Position numbers and translations under genes: made by a program
Shown here: positions 1 through 10,955 of the stretch, piece after piece
Layout: every line of letters begins with the position of its first letter
Position numbering within the stretch: the first letter of the stretch is position 1
Notes under the pieces: generated by a model
What the model saw: the letters and a program-made list of their open reading frames with translations, nothing else
What the model was told of the DNA's origin: nothing
Database searches by the model: none
Origin: Lindgomyces ingoldianus
Taxonomy: Eukaryota > Ascomycota > Dothideomycetes > Pleosporales > Lindgomycetaceae
Direction of reading: 5' to 3'
NCBI RefSeq assembly: GCF_010093535.1
Contig: NW_022985165.1
Span: 473,689 to 537,688 of the forward strand
Length of the DNA stretch: 64,000 nucleotides

Positions 1-2801
1 GATGCCGCCAGCCTCGGTGTACCCTGCACCAATTGCACCGCCTTCTCCATCGAGTGTCGCATCCCCACACCGAAGCGAAAGAAGACACAGTCCAAGGCGA
101 AAGATGGCGATAGGTACGGCACGCCCAACCCCACCCGCAGGACACGCTGACTGAGGATTCTAGCGACCGTGGCGATAGCCAGAACGAGGTGGAACGATCC
201 CCCGCCGCCAGCACCGCGCAGTCGGTCGACGGCGTGCCTCGAGACAAGACAACGGTATACAACTCCCCGGATGGTACCCCCTCCACCACCGTATCCAGCG
301 CCTATGCTGCTCAGCAAGCCACTCACAATGGGACATATGTGCAGTTCATGAAACCGAAGTTCGCGAGAGCCCCGATCAAGGAAGCCGGCCGCGTCGCCTA
401 CCTGGGAGAGTCCTCCAACCTCTCGCTGCTGGTCCACGACCGCTACGGGACGACCGACGTGGTGCACTATCCACTGCCCGAGAATGTGCGCGGCGCGAAA
501 GCCCGTGTGAACGAGCTAGACAACATGGAGATCGAAATCCTGCATCAACGAGGCGCCTTTCTCCTCCCTCCCAGGGCTCTCTGCGACGAGCTCGTGGAGG
601 CCTTTTTTAAATGGGTGGCCCCAGTTGTCCCGGTCATCAACAAGAGCCGGTTTATGCGCCAGTACCGGGACCCCAAGAATCCGCCTTCGTTGCTCCTCCT
701 ACAGGCAATACTACTAGCTGGATCACGCGTCTGCACTAACGCCCAGTTGATGGACTCCAGCGGATCGACAACGCCCGCGGCGATGACCTTCTACAAGCGT
801 GCAAAAGCGCTCTATGATGCAAACTATGAAGATGATCGTGTGACCATTGTCCAATCTGTAATCTTAATGGGCTGGTATTGGGAAGGGCCAGAGGGTAATC
901 TTTGTAATGAGCTTTTCCAAACTTTGGCATTGTCTGACTAACCATTTCCAGATGTTACCAAGAACGTCTTTTACTGGAGTAGAGTAGGCATTGTGGTTGC
1001 TCAGGGGTCTGGCATGCATCGAAGGTACGCGTGTATGAATGATCACTGTTCACTTCACATTAGTTAACAAGACATAGCGTCGAGGGCTCGCAACTCAGCA
1101 AATCAGACAAGCGTCTCTGGAAACGTATATGGTGGACACTGTTTTCCCGTGATCGATCAGTCGCAGTTGCTCTTGGGCGACCGGTTGCCATCAATCCCGA
1201 AGACTCTGATGTTGAGATGATATCCGAGGACGACTTCATCGAGGATGAGCCAGACCGACCGGCAGAATCCCCACCAGACCCCGTCCATGTTCACTTCTTC
1301 ATCAACTATGTCAAACTCTGCGAGATCATGGGTCTGGTGTTATCACAGCAATACTCTGTAGCATCGAAGTATCGGCGGACGAATGCTATTGACCTCACGC
1401 ATAGCGATATGGCTCTCGCTGACTGGCTTCAACATTGCCCCCCAGATGTGCAGTGGGATAGATCTCGTCATCATTTTTGGGCCGCTTTGCTGCATTCAAA
1501 TTACTAGTATGTTATAACGCTCTCTGTGTGCTGTCCCCTACTAACCAATTTATTCCAGTACCACACTCTGCTTATTACATCGTGCTCATATGCCTCCGGC
1601 TGGGTCACCGAAGACGAACGCTATGAATGGTTTTGAAGAACATGCCTACCCATCGCGCAACATCGCATATCAAGCCGCTGGCATGATCACATCCATCATC
1701 GAGAATCTACGAGCACATGATGAGCTGCGATATACCCCTGCGTTCATTGTGTATAGCTTGTTCTCTGCTTTAATCATGCACGTATATCAGATGCGATCGT
1801 CCAATAAGTCCATCGTCTCAGCAACGGAGCAGCGACTACAAATATGCATGGATGCATTGAAGGAGGTTTCGAAAGTCTGGCTCGTGGCAAAGATGGTTCA
1901 CACGCTTTTCGAATCCATTCTTGGAAACAAGCACCTAGAAGAGCGCCTTCAGAAAGCCGCTGGTAAGCGACATCAGAAAAACAAGCCCTCTGCGGGTCCT
2001 CCTCCTCCACCCAAACCGGTCCAAGACCTGCCAAAGCGAAAGTTCGACGACATGGATATCGGCTTTCCCAATGGGCCTCCAGCGCCTCAGGTGTCATATG
2101 AACGCTCAAGGCCACAGACTCCGGCAGTCACCCCTTCACGAGAATTACCACAGCAGCAAATGCCACATATGAGCGCGGCATCTCCACATGTACCCCGCCA
2201 AAATAGCGATGCGTTCATGGGACCGTCGAGGTCAGGTACCCGTCCTACAACCCCTTTCAACACATCCTACTCGTATCCAGGGACACCTCCCGAGCTTTTC
2301 TTGGTCACCCGAAATTCTCCGAATATTTCACAAGAGCTTTGGCAGAACTTCCAGCCTGACCAACTATTCCCTGCCGACACACACGTAAACTTTCCCCAGA
2401 TATCTCCAGTTCAGCATCACAGCCTGGTTGACCCAGCGCTATCTCGGCCGCAGGCGATGGCGATGCATCCTCACAACACGAACTTGCAATCTCAGACGCC
2501 CCAACAGCAGATGCCTAGCCAGCAACATATGCAAACTCCTCAGAACGCGGCAATGCATATGCAACCGATAGACTCAAATGATCCGCAGGCATGGGCGCAG
2601 CAGATGGATATGATGGCTCAACATCAGCAGGGTGCGGCAACCGATGATGCATGGAGCAATAGTAGTAATGGACGGCATAATCCAATCGTGCCCACGACAC
2701 TAAACGTGGAAGACTGGTACGTCTTCCTCCAGAACTCTACAGGCGACCACGCGGATCTCCTGAACCTCTACAACCATCCGCAAGCCGCCTATACTGGATG
2801 A
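1..2801 (+). CDS. Zn2Cys6 transcription factor, CTF1/FarA type (5' truncated)
   Basis: Nuclear DNA-binding regulator; the closest family by sequence feel is the cutinase/fatty-acid-responsive CTF1/FarA group. The window opens inside the zinc cluster: VPCTNC and the last cysteine in ECRIP are visible, followed by the basic linker PKRKK. The first half of the cluster lies outside the window. Exons read as 1-113, 164-894, 952-1024, 1078-1506 and 1559-2801; all four introns are 50-58 nt GT-AG and keep one frame. The middle part (PRALCDELVEAFFKWVAPV to about KRLWKRIWWTLFSRDR) is the fungal-specific transcription factor domain with the usual GRPVAI motif. The last 270 or so residues are Pro/Gln/Met-rich and probably an activation tail, ending in YVFLQNSTG. 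Function in lipid or cutin induction is inferred from the family, not shown here. Confidence 0.9.
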
Positions 2802-3607
2802 GAAGGACTAGTTTAGCTGACGATTGATTCGCTTCAAGGTTTCATTTCTTCGGCATAAATGGCGAAAATACTGTGGATGGGTTTGCAGGCGGTTTTTGAT
2901 TCAAATCGGCACCGTAGCAATGCTTAGGATATGTGCTACTATTCGATTGTGTATCCGGGGTGATGCAAAGTAGTACTCGGGATCCTGTGAGTGCTTAGCG
3001 TGTATGGCGCATTGGTCGGCAAATGCTAGGGACCTTTAGGGGTTACAGGCGTGTTCCTCTAAGTGGAGCGGAAAGGGAGCTCAACTTTTTATCTACGAGC
3101 TTCAGATACAAAGGTACGGGTTGTATGGCATTCAAAATGTATAATATCAATGGAGACTTATTCTCTAATGTGTATGGGAATAAATGCCATTGTGGTGTTA
3201 GTGTCATATTCATTAGAGGACTTGACCACCAGTCAATACACATATCTGTAGACAAGATTAGAGGAGGACTTGGCCTACATCTCACCCTGAAGACAGCCAC
3301 TCAGAATGGGACTGAAAGTCACTTCAGTCACGTGCTATTGCGCAACCCTTGGCCGCTTCTAAATCAAGCCCCAAACACCTTCAACATCAACCACGGACCC
3401 ACCTTCATAAGCCACGCACAGCACCCAAATGAGGTAGCGGGCGCTCGGCCCTAGCCCATGCCCCTCCAACCCCACCGCCGCTTCCATTACAGACTCGCCA
3501 ACTCCGCAACGTATAAATTCTACTCAGATCCGCACAAACTCATGGACGCATTTCGCCTCTACTCCTACCAAACCAGACCCAATCCCCTCCCCAGCCGCGC
3601 AAACAGC
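2802..3607. other. intergenic, no supported gene
   Basis: This holds the 3' flank of the zinc cluster gene and the promoter of the phosphatase-like gene. A 143-codon open frame on the plus strand (3023-3454) has no recognisable domain and begins in the presumed 3' untranslated region, so I do not call it. Confidence 0.5.
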
Positions 3608-4114
3608 ATGTCCAACTACTCCATAGCCTCCATCTCGAACATCTCCCGCGAACAACTCTCCTCCCAAATCCTCTCTTCCGAATCCGCGCCCCATCTCCCG
3701 TCCAATCTTGCCATCATCGATGTCCGAGATTCAGATCATATTGGGGGCCATATTAGGGGGAGTACGCATGTGCCGAGTTCACAACTGGATTATCGATTGC
3801 CGGAATTGGTGAGGTTGCTAAAGGGGAAGGAGACAGTTGTGTTTCATTGCGCGTTGAGTCAACAGAGGGGTCCAGCGGCGGCATTGAGGTATTTGAGGGA
3901 GAAGGAGAGGTTGGGTGGGGACGGAAGCAAGCGTGAGGAGGATGTGGTTGAGGAGAGCCGAGAGGGGAAGAACGATGCGAGGAACGAGGAGCAAGAAGCT
4001 GCGCAGAAGGTTGTTGTGCTAGAGGGTGGGTTTACGAAGTGGCAGGAGAAGTATGGTGAGGATAAGAGGTTGACAGAAGCGTATCAGAAGGATATTTGGG
4101 AATTTGGGTATTGA
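3608..4114 (+). CDS. Rhodanese-domain / Cdc25-like phosphatase (Ibp1/Ych1 type)
   Basis: Single-exon gene for about 168 residues with one rhodanese domain. The active-site loop reads HCALSQQRGP, that is Cys-X5-Arg, as in Cdc25 phosphatases, Acr2-type arsenate reductases and the small fungal Ibp1/Ych1 proteins. Before it stand the structural motifs IIDVRDSDHIGGHI and STHVPSSQL; after it VVVLEGGFTKWQ closes the fold. A charged Glu/Arg-rich insertion of about 35 residues separates the active loop from the last strand and is longer than usual. I chose the ATG at 3608 because homologues start just before the domain. An in-frame ATG at 3458 would add 50 basic residues that could be a targeting sequence. 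Substrate cannot be told: phosphoprotein phosphatase or arsenate reductase are both possible. Confidence 0.85.
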   Translation: MSNYSIASISNISREQLSSQILSSESAPHLPSNLAIIDVRDSDHIGGHIRGSTHVPSSQLDYRLPELVRLLKGKETVVFHCALSQQRGPAAALRYLREKERLGGDGSKREEDVVEESREGKNDARNEEQEAAQKVVVLEGGFTKWQEKYGEDKRLTEAYQKDIWEFGY

Positions 4115-4376
4115 GACTGGTGGAGAAGTGGATGGAGGGCCGGGATAAGCCTTAGAAAAGACGGACAGTCAGGGCGTTACGGGGATCAATGCGGTTTTTT
4201 TTTGGGGCAACTGTCTTCGCGGCATGCAGGAAGTGGTCACAATTGTACAATATTACCATTTCCTAGCAATCATATGTATAGCATTGCTGTTCTGCTTTAT
4301 CTCCCTTACACCAATCAATATGTGTTACTTTCAATCTCAACCCGCCATCCAAAAGTTACAGAATGCTCGCTCAGAC

Positions 4377-4901
4377 CTAACACGCGGCCCCCTGACTCCC
4401 ATTCAAAGCCTTATAATTCTTCTCCTCGTGTTCCATAATCGCTTGTACTTTCGCCGCACTCGCACTCTTCGGATCAAACCTATAACCCAACCATTCCTTC
4501 GCCAATCGCCTCGCAAGTTCGATTCCAATCACTCTCTCTCCCATACACAGCACCTGGGCATCATTACTCATAATTGCCCTCTCCACGGAGAAACTATCAT
4601 GCGCTGTGACAGCCCTAATCCCGGGCACCTTATTCGCGGAGATTGCAACACCCATACCCGTCCCACAGATTAAGATAGCGCGGTCGCACTTCCCGGCTGC
4701 AATAAGCTGTGCAGCGTCGACGGCGATGTGCGGGTAGGCTGTCTTGTCGTGGGTTTCGGGAACCCCGACGTCACTGATTGTGTCCACCCTGGGGTCCGCT
4801 TCAAGGTCTTTGATAATGGCCTTTTTGTACGAGACGCCGGCGTCGTCGCACCCGATGGCAATGCGGAAGGGTTTTTGACCGGGGGGGCCGTCCGCTGCCA
4901 T
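4377..4901 (-). CDS. RpiB/LacAB-family sugar-phosphate isomerase
   Basis: Intronless gene for 174 residues, about the usual length for this family of aldose-ketose isomerases, which interconvert ribose 5-phosphate and ribulose 5-phosphate or related sugar phosphates. Visible marks are the N-terminal strand [10 protein letters not shown], the catalytic cysteine in [15 protein letters not shown], the phosphate-binding GIRAVTAHD, and the C-terminal [19 protein letters not shown]. Where E. coli RpiB has a histidine after the first aspartate, this protein has a second Asp (CDDAG). This matches the subgroup that includes bacterial tetrulose 4-phosphate isomerases of erythritol catabolism, so ribose 5-phosphate may not be the real substrate. 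It ends in GAAC. It is convergent with the phosphatase-like gene, with 262 bp between the stops. Confidence 0.88.
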   Translation of the reverse strand: MAADGPPGQKPFRIAIGCDDAGVSYKKAIIKDLEADPRVDTISDVGVPETHDKTAYPHIAVDAAQLIAAGKCDRAILICGTGMGVAISANKVPGIRAVTAHDSFSVERAIMSNDAQVLCMGERVIGIELARRLAKEWLGYRFDPKSASAAKVQAIMEHEEKNYKALNGSQGAAC

Positions 4902-4961
4902 TTCTATAGTCTGCGGGGTAAATCGAGAAGCTGAGATGGCAAATGGATGTGGAGGTGGTGT

Positions 4962-5258
4962 TTACAGCTCGCTCGTATCGTACTCCTTTTCTATATCCCT
5001 CTTCTTACGCTTGTTCCCAGAAGTCTCAGTCTCTCGAACAACCCTCCCGTTAAGAACCCGTCCAACAGTCCTCTCAACAGTGCGCTCGAACGGCCTAGTC
5101 AGAATCTCGACCTTCGTATTCCCACTTGTAGGCTCTGCTCTCTCTACGACTTTCAATGTATTCTTTCCGTCTTGATTCTGGTGTTTGATGCGTTCGTAGA
5201 GATGTTCGGCGTTGGAATCAACGTTGAGGGAAAAGACTGCGCGTTTAGGCGGCGCCAT
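4962..5258 (-). CDS. small hypothetical basic protein
   Basis: Open frame of 98 codons, ATG to stop, on the same strand and 60 bp upstream of the isomerase start. The product is very hydrophilic, begins MAPPKRAVFSLNVDSN and has a Lys/Arg-rich stretch near its end (GNKRKKRDIEKEYD), suggesting a nuclear or RNA-associated small protein. There is no recognised domain. The hydrophilic, low-complexity-free composition looks coding, but the short gap to the isomerase leaves little room for a separate promoter and terminator. It might instead be upstream sequence of that transcript. Confidence 0.4.
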   Translation of the reverse strand: MAPPKRAVFSLNVDSNAEHLYERIKHQNQDGKNTLKVVERAEPTSGNTKVEILTRPFERTVERTVGRVLNGRVVRETETSGNKRKKRDIEKEYDTSEL

Positions 5259-5639
5259 TATAAGAGAGCGAGAGCGGCAAGACGGTCAAGAGAGACGGAT
5301 GATGTAAATTGGAGTCACCACTTTGGACGAGCGGATGTGCTGCTTTAGGTATTCCGAGCGGGAAAAGAGGCACATGGTTTGTGGGGCCCCCGCATTCGCT
5401 ACTTTGGGATGGCAGGGCTCGTCTCAAGGTTAACCAGATCAATGTCATTATGTCCACTACATCTCGAGGCTACACTACCTCCTGACAGCTTCCGGAGCTT
5501 AAGAGCCTTGGGAGCTGAAAACATAAAATTGTGAAGATAGTTTTAGTTTTACCAAATCAAGAAGGCCTCGTGGAAGTAAAACCCAACGTCCCTGACCCCC
5601 TGGGCTATTTTGTCAATGCTTAAACTAACAACCAAACTT

Positions 5640-8600
5640 CAACACCATCATTCGATGCTCACCCATATCCCTCCTCACCACTCAGACAACACACTCCTCC
5701 ACGCACATCGCCCTAAACACCGCTCTCTCTCTCTTTCCCACATTGACTGCAACAGAATCAAAATCCATAAATAGTTGCTAACCGATACGCAATTCTATCA
5801 CTGAGGATCCCTTTCCGAAAACTCATTGCGAATGAGAGTCTACATGAGGGTATCATTGTCCGCGTCGAGATTACTCATAGCTTTATCCAGCACTAGTTTT
5901 TTTGGGCGCATGAGGATAGCGCGAGCGAGCACGAAAAGTTATTTTTTTTATCCTAAAGAGAAGAGAGGGGTTGAGTTATGAGTTCAGGCGGTTAGAGGCT
6001 ACGGTCGTTGTCGCAGTGGCTGTCATAGGATAATGATTCAGCAAGTTCCAGAGACAGAATCTCGCGAGCGCATTGTAAATCTAGAAGTCGGTGGTCTTGT
6101 TTCCAGGATGCATGTTCCACTGGGTTGAACCTTCGAGTTGGTAGGGCTGTTAGGTGAGAGCAACGAGCCGAGAACAGTGAATCAACAGAGGGATGCAGTG
6201 CGAGGGAGCCCGTCGGTGGTGATTCTTCCTTATGTTAGGTCCACGAGGCGATATCAGGTCATAAGCAAGGATGTTTTATCACTGTAGCCACGGACTCAAT
6301 AAGAGACATGCTGCAGGCTGAGGACGAGCGAACGCACCTTCCCGTACGTCCGCAGGTGCCAAATTTGGTTCCTGGTGCGATTTTAAATGACAATGTCGGT
6401 TCTGTGAAAGGTTAGTCGTGACATTCCGTTACGTTCCCAAACATCCTACCTATACAGCGCCGTCACGTTGGAAACCTCGATACCCCCCTTCGCAGGCCAA
6501 TGTTCTAGCTCACCTTCAACGCAAAGGCGACGAGTAGAGGTGCCATAGCCCGACCATAAATCCTAGCAAGAGAATAAGCCATCGCTGAATACCGGGGAGA
6601 AGATAGTAAGACTTCTGCAATGCATCGAAATTTAAACACCGTTGTTGGAGCTAGTGTTACTATTTAACTACTATGATGTTGTCGAGCCCTTCAGTTGATT
6701 CTTGGAAAATAGAGTAGAGCGAAGAACGGGCTTTCATTTCGAGAAGTCGGAGATAGTTAGCATGTATTGAACCTACCAAGGAGTGATTTCATCGTTACTG
6801 AAGGAAGATCTTGGTCAATATACTGTATATCTTGAGCAAAGCTCTAAGGCATCGGATATGTGCTGATTCAGGGTAACGTGAGTATCATCGGTATCATGCA
6901 TCGCTTGCCTCGTACTCCGCTATTGGCTCATTTGAATTTATTCCACTTCTTCGTACATACTGAACAGCCGTATCCAGAAGATAATTATACAAATTCTGCT
7001 GCGAAATGGGAATGAATTTCAAGACACGGGCCTAAGAAGCATTAACTATGCTATTTAAATCCTTGATTCGAGTGTTGGTACCAAATTGATCCAATGACGG
7101 AAATCAACCCAATCAGTGTCACTCTACGGCAGCGACAGCGAATATTCTTACGTAGTGAAACGTCCTTGCTTTTGGCCGAGTCCCTTCCGCCTCAGACCAT
7201 TGCTCCAACCACACGGCTAGATACAAGTGAATTAAGACAAGCAAAGGAGGCGAAGAGAAGAAGAGATTGACTTGCACAATTTTCCAATGCTGCATCGGAT
7301 GCATGAATGTCAAGGAATAGCGCGAATCCCCACCAGCTGGCCGAAATAATGTAGTGATTGTACAGGCTCCAGTCACCAGTCTGTCACGTAGTACCTGTTG
7401 AAGAATCCCAGGAAGCTGCACCAGTTAGTTGATACGATTGAGGCTTCGATCCCTTTGCAATTTTCTTAATCTTTGATTTTAGGGTGTTAAAATTGGTCTT
7501 GATGTGCCCTTATATGGCCTGATATGGAATACTTCTCCGTTACTAGCCATGGCTACGACTTGATTCATGAAACGCAAAGTATTCCCTGGCGATGAAAAGT
7601 TCCCTACGTTTGTAGAATGGTGAATGGAAATATTTGCCTAAATGACTTTCCCCAATGATAGTCATCCTCATACCCTTAAACGTACTATCATGACTCAAAT
7701 GGCTGTGACAAAAACGGGTTTCCGTCTTCGGACCCATACCGCTAATATACTATCCAGAATTACAAGCTTATTCCCAAGAGCAGACATCTCGAACGAGTGC
7801 CTGCGTGTCGGCATTGACATTGGCAATACCGTGATATTCACACTGGCGTAGGAGGCAAGAATTTTTGAAGATAGGGACGCCCTTCGCATATTAAACGTTG
7901 CTTCTGCCCACCACTCAATGCAGTTCGTTGGCTTCCCACGCTTGACCCATCTCGTTCTTTAATCGACTCAAATTGCCACTCCAACGCACCAGCCTGAGCT
8001 GCACGTGCGTGCCATTGAGCATCATGCTCCATCTCACCAATTATCATGCCTCTCGTGGCCCGATTACAAAACCATGGGGTCTGAGGGCAATACGGAATGG
8101 GCATACTTGTCACAGAACCTGACCCAGTAATGCACAGCAATCGGCTAAAGCAATGCCTTCATGAAGAGAGTCTTTCCCACATCCTGAAGACTCGCTAATA
8201 TAATGAAGGACGGGATTTCAACAGTAAGTTCGATATCTTTGATAGTAAACCTCTGTTTGCCTGGGACGCTGAAGGCACTGTTGGAAATGTTAAGCAATGG
8301 CTTATTTTGATCTAGTGGAACAATATCGAGGTATTCCATGGAAGCAGATTACTGGTGAATGAAGGTGCTATGGAAATACCACAGTCTTGTGAGTAACACC
8401 CGAAAGACGAACATTGGGCTTGCTACTTCTTTGTCAAGATAATGGGACGGCCTTTGCAAGCATTTAGCTGGCCCCTTAGATTGGGGTTGAGGCGAGTCTC
8501 TCCTCCTCGGCGTAATCCTATACATCAGACTGGGCTTTCCGATGAAGAATTTTTGTCTGGTTGACAGTTTCTCGTTTCTAGGGGCAAGATGAGCAGATTC

Positions 8601-10240
8601 GAGGGATCTTTCAAGTCGGCTTAAGCAGCTGAGAAAAGCAGCGAGTCCTTGCAATGAAGCTATGAAGGAGATAGAAAACTGCTCAATTAAGGGAATAAGC
8701 GGCAGTGACGCGAATGCTTTGCTGATCGAAATTTGACTCTGGGGGAGTGCTGCAAACACTGCGAACGTGATGACAGGAGCAGAGAAATCAGGAAGATTGG
8801 CTACAACACATTCTGAATTGGAATTTTCCAGGTGTTTGAGGGAAACTAAACTATCAAATTCATCTCACCCGTAAGTTTTCTGGGGTTCGATTTGTGGATC
8901 TTGAGATCTCGGAGCACCTGAAGATCGGTGAGCATGTACTTCATGGAACCCATTAATTTAATAGATTTTATGATTCTAGTAGGAATGAGGTGGGCGATAT
9001 TCTTGCCTGGGTAGCTTTATTCGACATGGCTTGTCTTGACTCTATTTCCCGAGAGATCGACGCAGCAAACCTGGTGTATACTGAGAATGTAAGCATGTAA
9101 TCTCAGTAGATTACAATTTCAAGCTTACTACAGGCGATCACCACCGAAACAATGCAAATGCTTCCAATCTGATGTTTCAGATCTGATAGAACGACACATA
9201 TCTCAGTGAAACCAGTCCATAGATTGTTCATGGTAGAAACTGCAGCAGTTGCTCCATCCACGTCAACTCTCATAGGGGTGATCGGTGCTGTTCCATTGAA
9301 ATTATCGTGTTGCGATGCCAATGTCTCCGCGAACAGCAAATAGTCTAATGCCCGGGGAAGTTCGGTGACAACTGTATAGTTCTTGTATTGGTAGTATGCA
9401 ATGCTCACAGTCAGGGTAAAGTATAGAAGACTTGTCGCTGAAATAATACAACGGCCATCATTGCGACAGCATCCAAAAGCAGACTCTTTCATGATGGCAA
9501 CTATGGCTTGGAAAAGTGCTGGCCGCGTGTAACGGAAGCATATAATAGCGATGCGATGAAGGATGGGAACTAGAACAGACCCCTTGAAAGCGACGAGACA
9601 ACCTTTTAATAACTGGCGATGTCTGGTGCTAGGGCATGATACTTCTCCAGCGGATATATCTACTTGCCTTAGGTCTCGACAAACAATAAAATAATATTCA
9701 CACTAAGACAGGTTGATGGGGTAGCGCCAAGTTCGAGGTTGAACTGAAGCCACAAGGTCCAGACTTGCAGAGCATCGAACGCAATGGAGAAAAAGAGGTA
9801 GGTATTTACTCTATCAGAGCTTCTAGGAGACCGCAAGTGTTCAGACAAGGAGAGGGCATCTAGATTTAAGATGACGATTACGGAAAGAGCTTTGGAGGGA
9901 GGCTTGTCTTCGTGCGTTTCCTGAGAGATGGAATAGACGAAGGACATGATCTGGGGAGCAAACAGGGAATAGTATAGGACCTAGGCGGGCGGCCCGGAGC
10001 ACCTTCCTCAGATTAAGGGTAACCTTGCTTGAAGTACGTGAAGTACTTGATGGCATTGTGGTTTGTTTTGCTCTTCTCACCCCAGGCCCACCATCCCCGC
10101 AATGGCATGAGCAGAAGCAATAAAGCTGATGGTGAGAGGGATAAAAGGCTCTACTCAAACGAGAGTGTGAGGTCAAAGTCCGGCTGGCAATCTTGTAGCG
10201 CGGGCCCGATAGCGTGGTCACTCAAGCGTTTCCAGCGCAT
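5640..10240 (-). pseudogene. decayed full-length ABCC-type multidrug ABC transporter
   Basis: A minus-strand relic of a fungal ABC-C (MRP-like) transporter, readable in order but in shifting frames with many stops. The N-terminal part (about 10240-10060) shows CQPDFDLTLSFE followed by a stop. Transmembrane pieces follow at 9947-9669 and 9492-9103, then 8759-8600 with LPQSQISISKAFASLPLIPL. The first nucleotide-binding domain runs from 8300 (GKQRFTIKDIEL; Walker A ruined to LQDVGKT) through 8000-7880 (LSGGQKQRL) to 7800-7640 (Walker B LVILDSIL, then a frameshift before GPKTETR). The second membrane half includes WLEQWSEAEG near 7190 and FAQDIQYIDQDLPSV near 6830. The second nucleotide-binding domain has APGTKFGTCGRTG near 6380, LARAILMRPKKLVLDKAMS near 5890 followed by a stop, and a broken H-loop near 5780. 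Both ATPase sites are dead, so no functional product is possible. Confidence 0.85.
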
Positions 10241-10955
10241 CGTCCTGAAGCTATAAATGATGAATGACTTGGAACGTGCCCATCAGATAGGGGAATGCAT
10301 AAGAGCATGAGGAGAAGAAATCCACGAGTAGGAGAACACAATTGTTCGAAAAGAGGGTTCAGGCAGCTACAGCTGCAGCAGGAGGCGAATGGAAGATAAG
10401 CGGATTGCATGCCTGAAACGGCAAGTGCATGTTAATATTACTCAGCAAAACTGCGAATCGCTTCAAATAAAAAATTTGCCAGAGACGTGATAATATCAGC
10501 CTCGATATTCGATGGTCTCGTATTGGACATACCAACGCACCGTCTATCCACTGTGTGTCTGTCAGGCCTCCAACATCTCCTTCCAATGCAAGGTAGACGT
10601 GTTCCCGCGTCCCAAGTGCCAACACGAAACAAATGCATATATTTTTGGTCGTCTAACCACCTTCATGTAGCATAATCGTGTCGGCCATACGTCATCTGCT
10701 CGTGAAACGACTGAAGTCTATGCCTCAGGCGTGAAAATGCCGTCGGGTACCTGTGACGTGAAATTGAATGCAAAGAAATTGCTACTGACGAAATATGTAT
10801 CGGTCAAGGGTGAGAAGCCTTTATAAGTCCAAAGAGATTCTATGCAAGGTATCGTGATGCAATGTGTTGGCTGGAGCTTAAAGAATCCAACAGAAAGCAC
10901 GCCAAGCATGGAAAATCAATCACGAGGGAAGCAAGGAGTGGAGGGAAGTCCAGCA
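10241..10955. other. intergenic upstream of the ABC relic
   Basis: This was presumably the promoter of the dead transporter and is the 3' flank of the Ran-binding protein gene. Short open frames of 60-90 codons on both strands overlap one another and show no domain, so none is called. Confidence 0.5.

Noticed and set aside
3023..3454. 143-codon open frame after the zinc cluster gene
   Set aside because: No domain, overlaps a likely 3' untranslated region, and competing frames are present.
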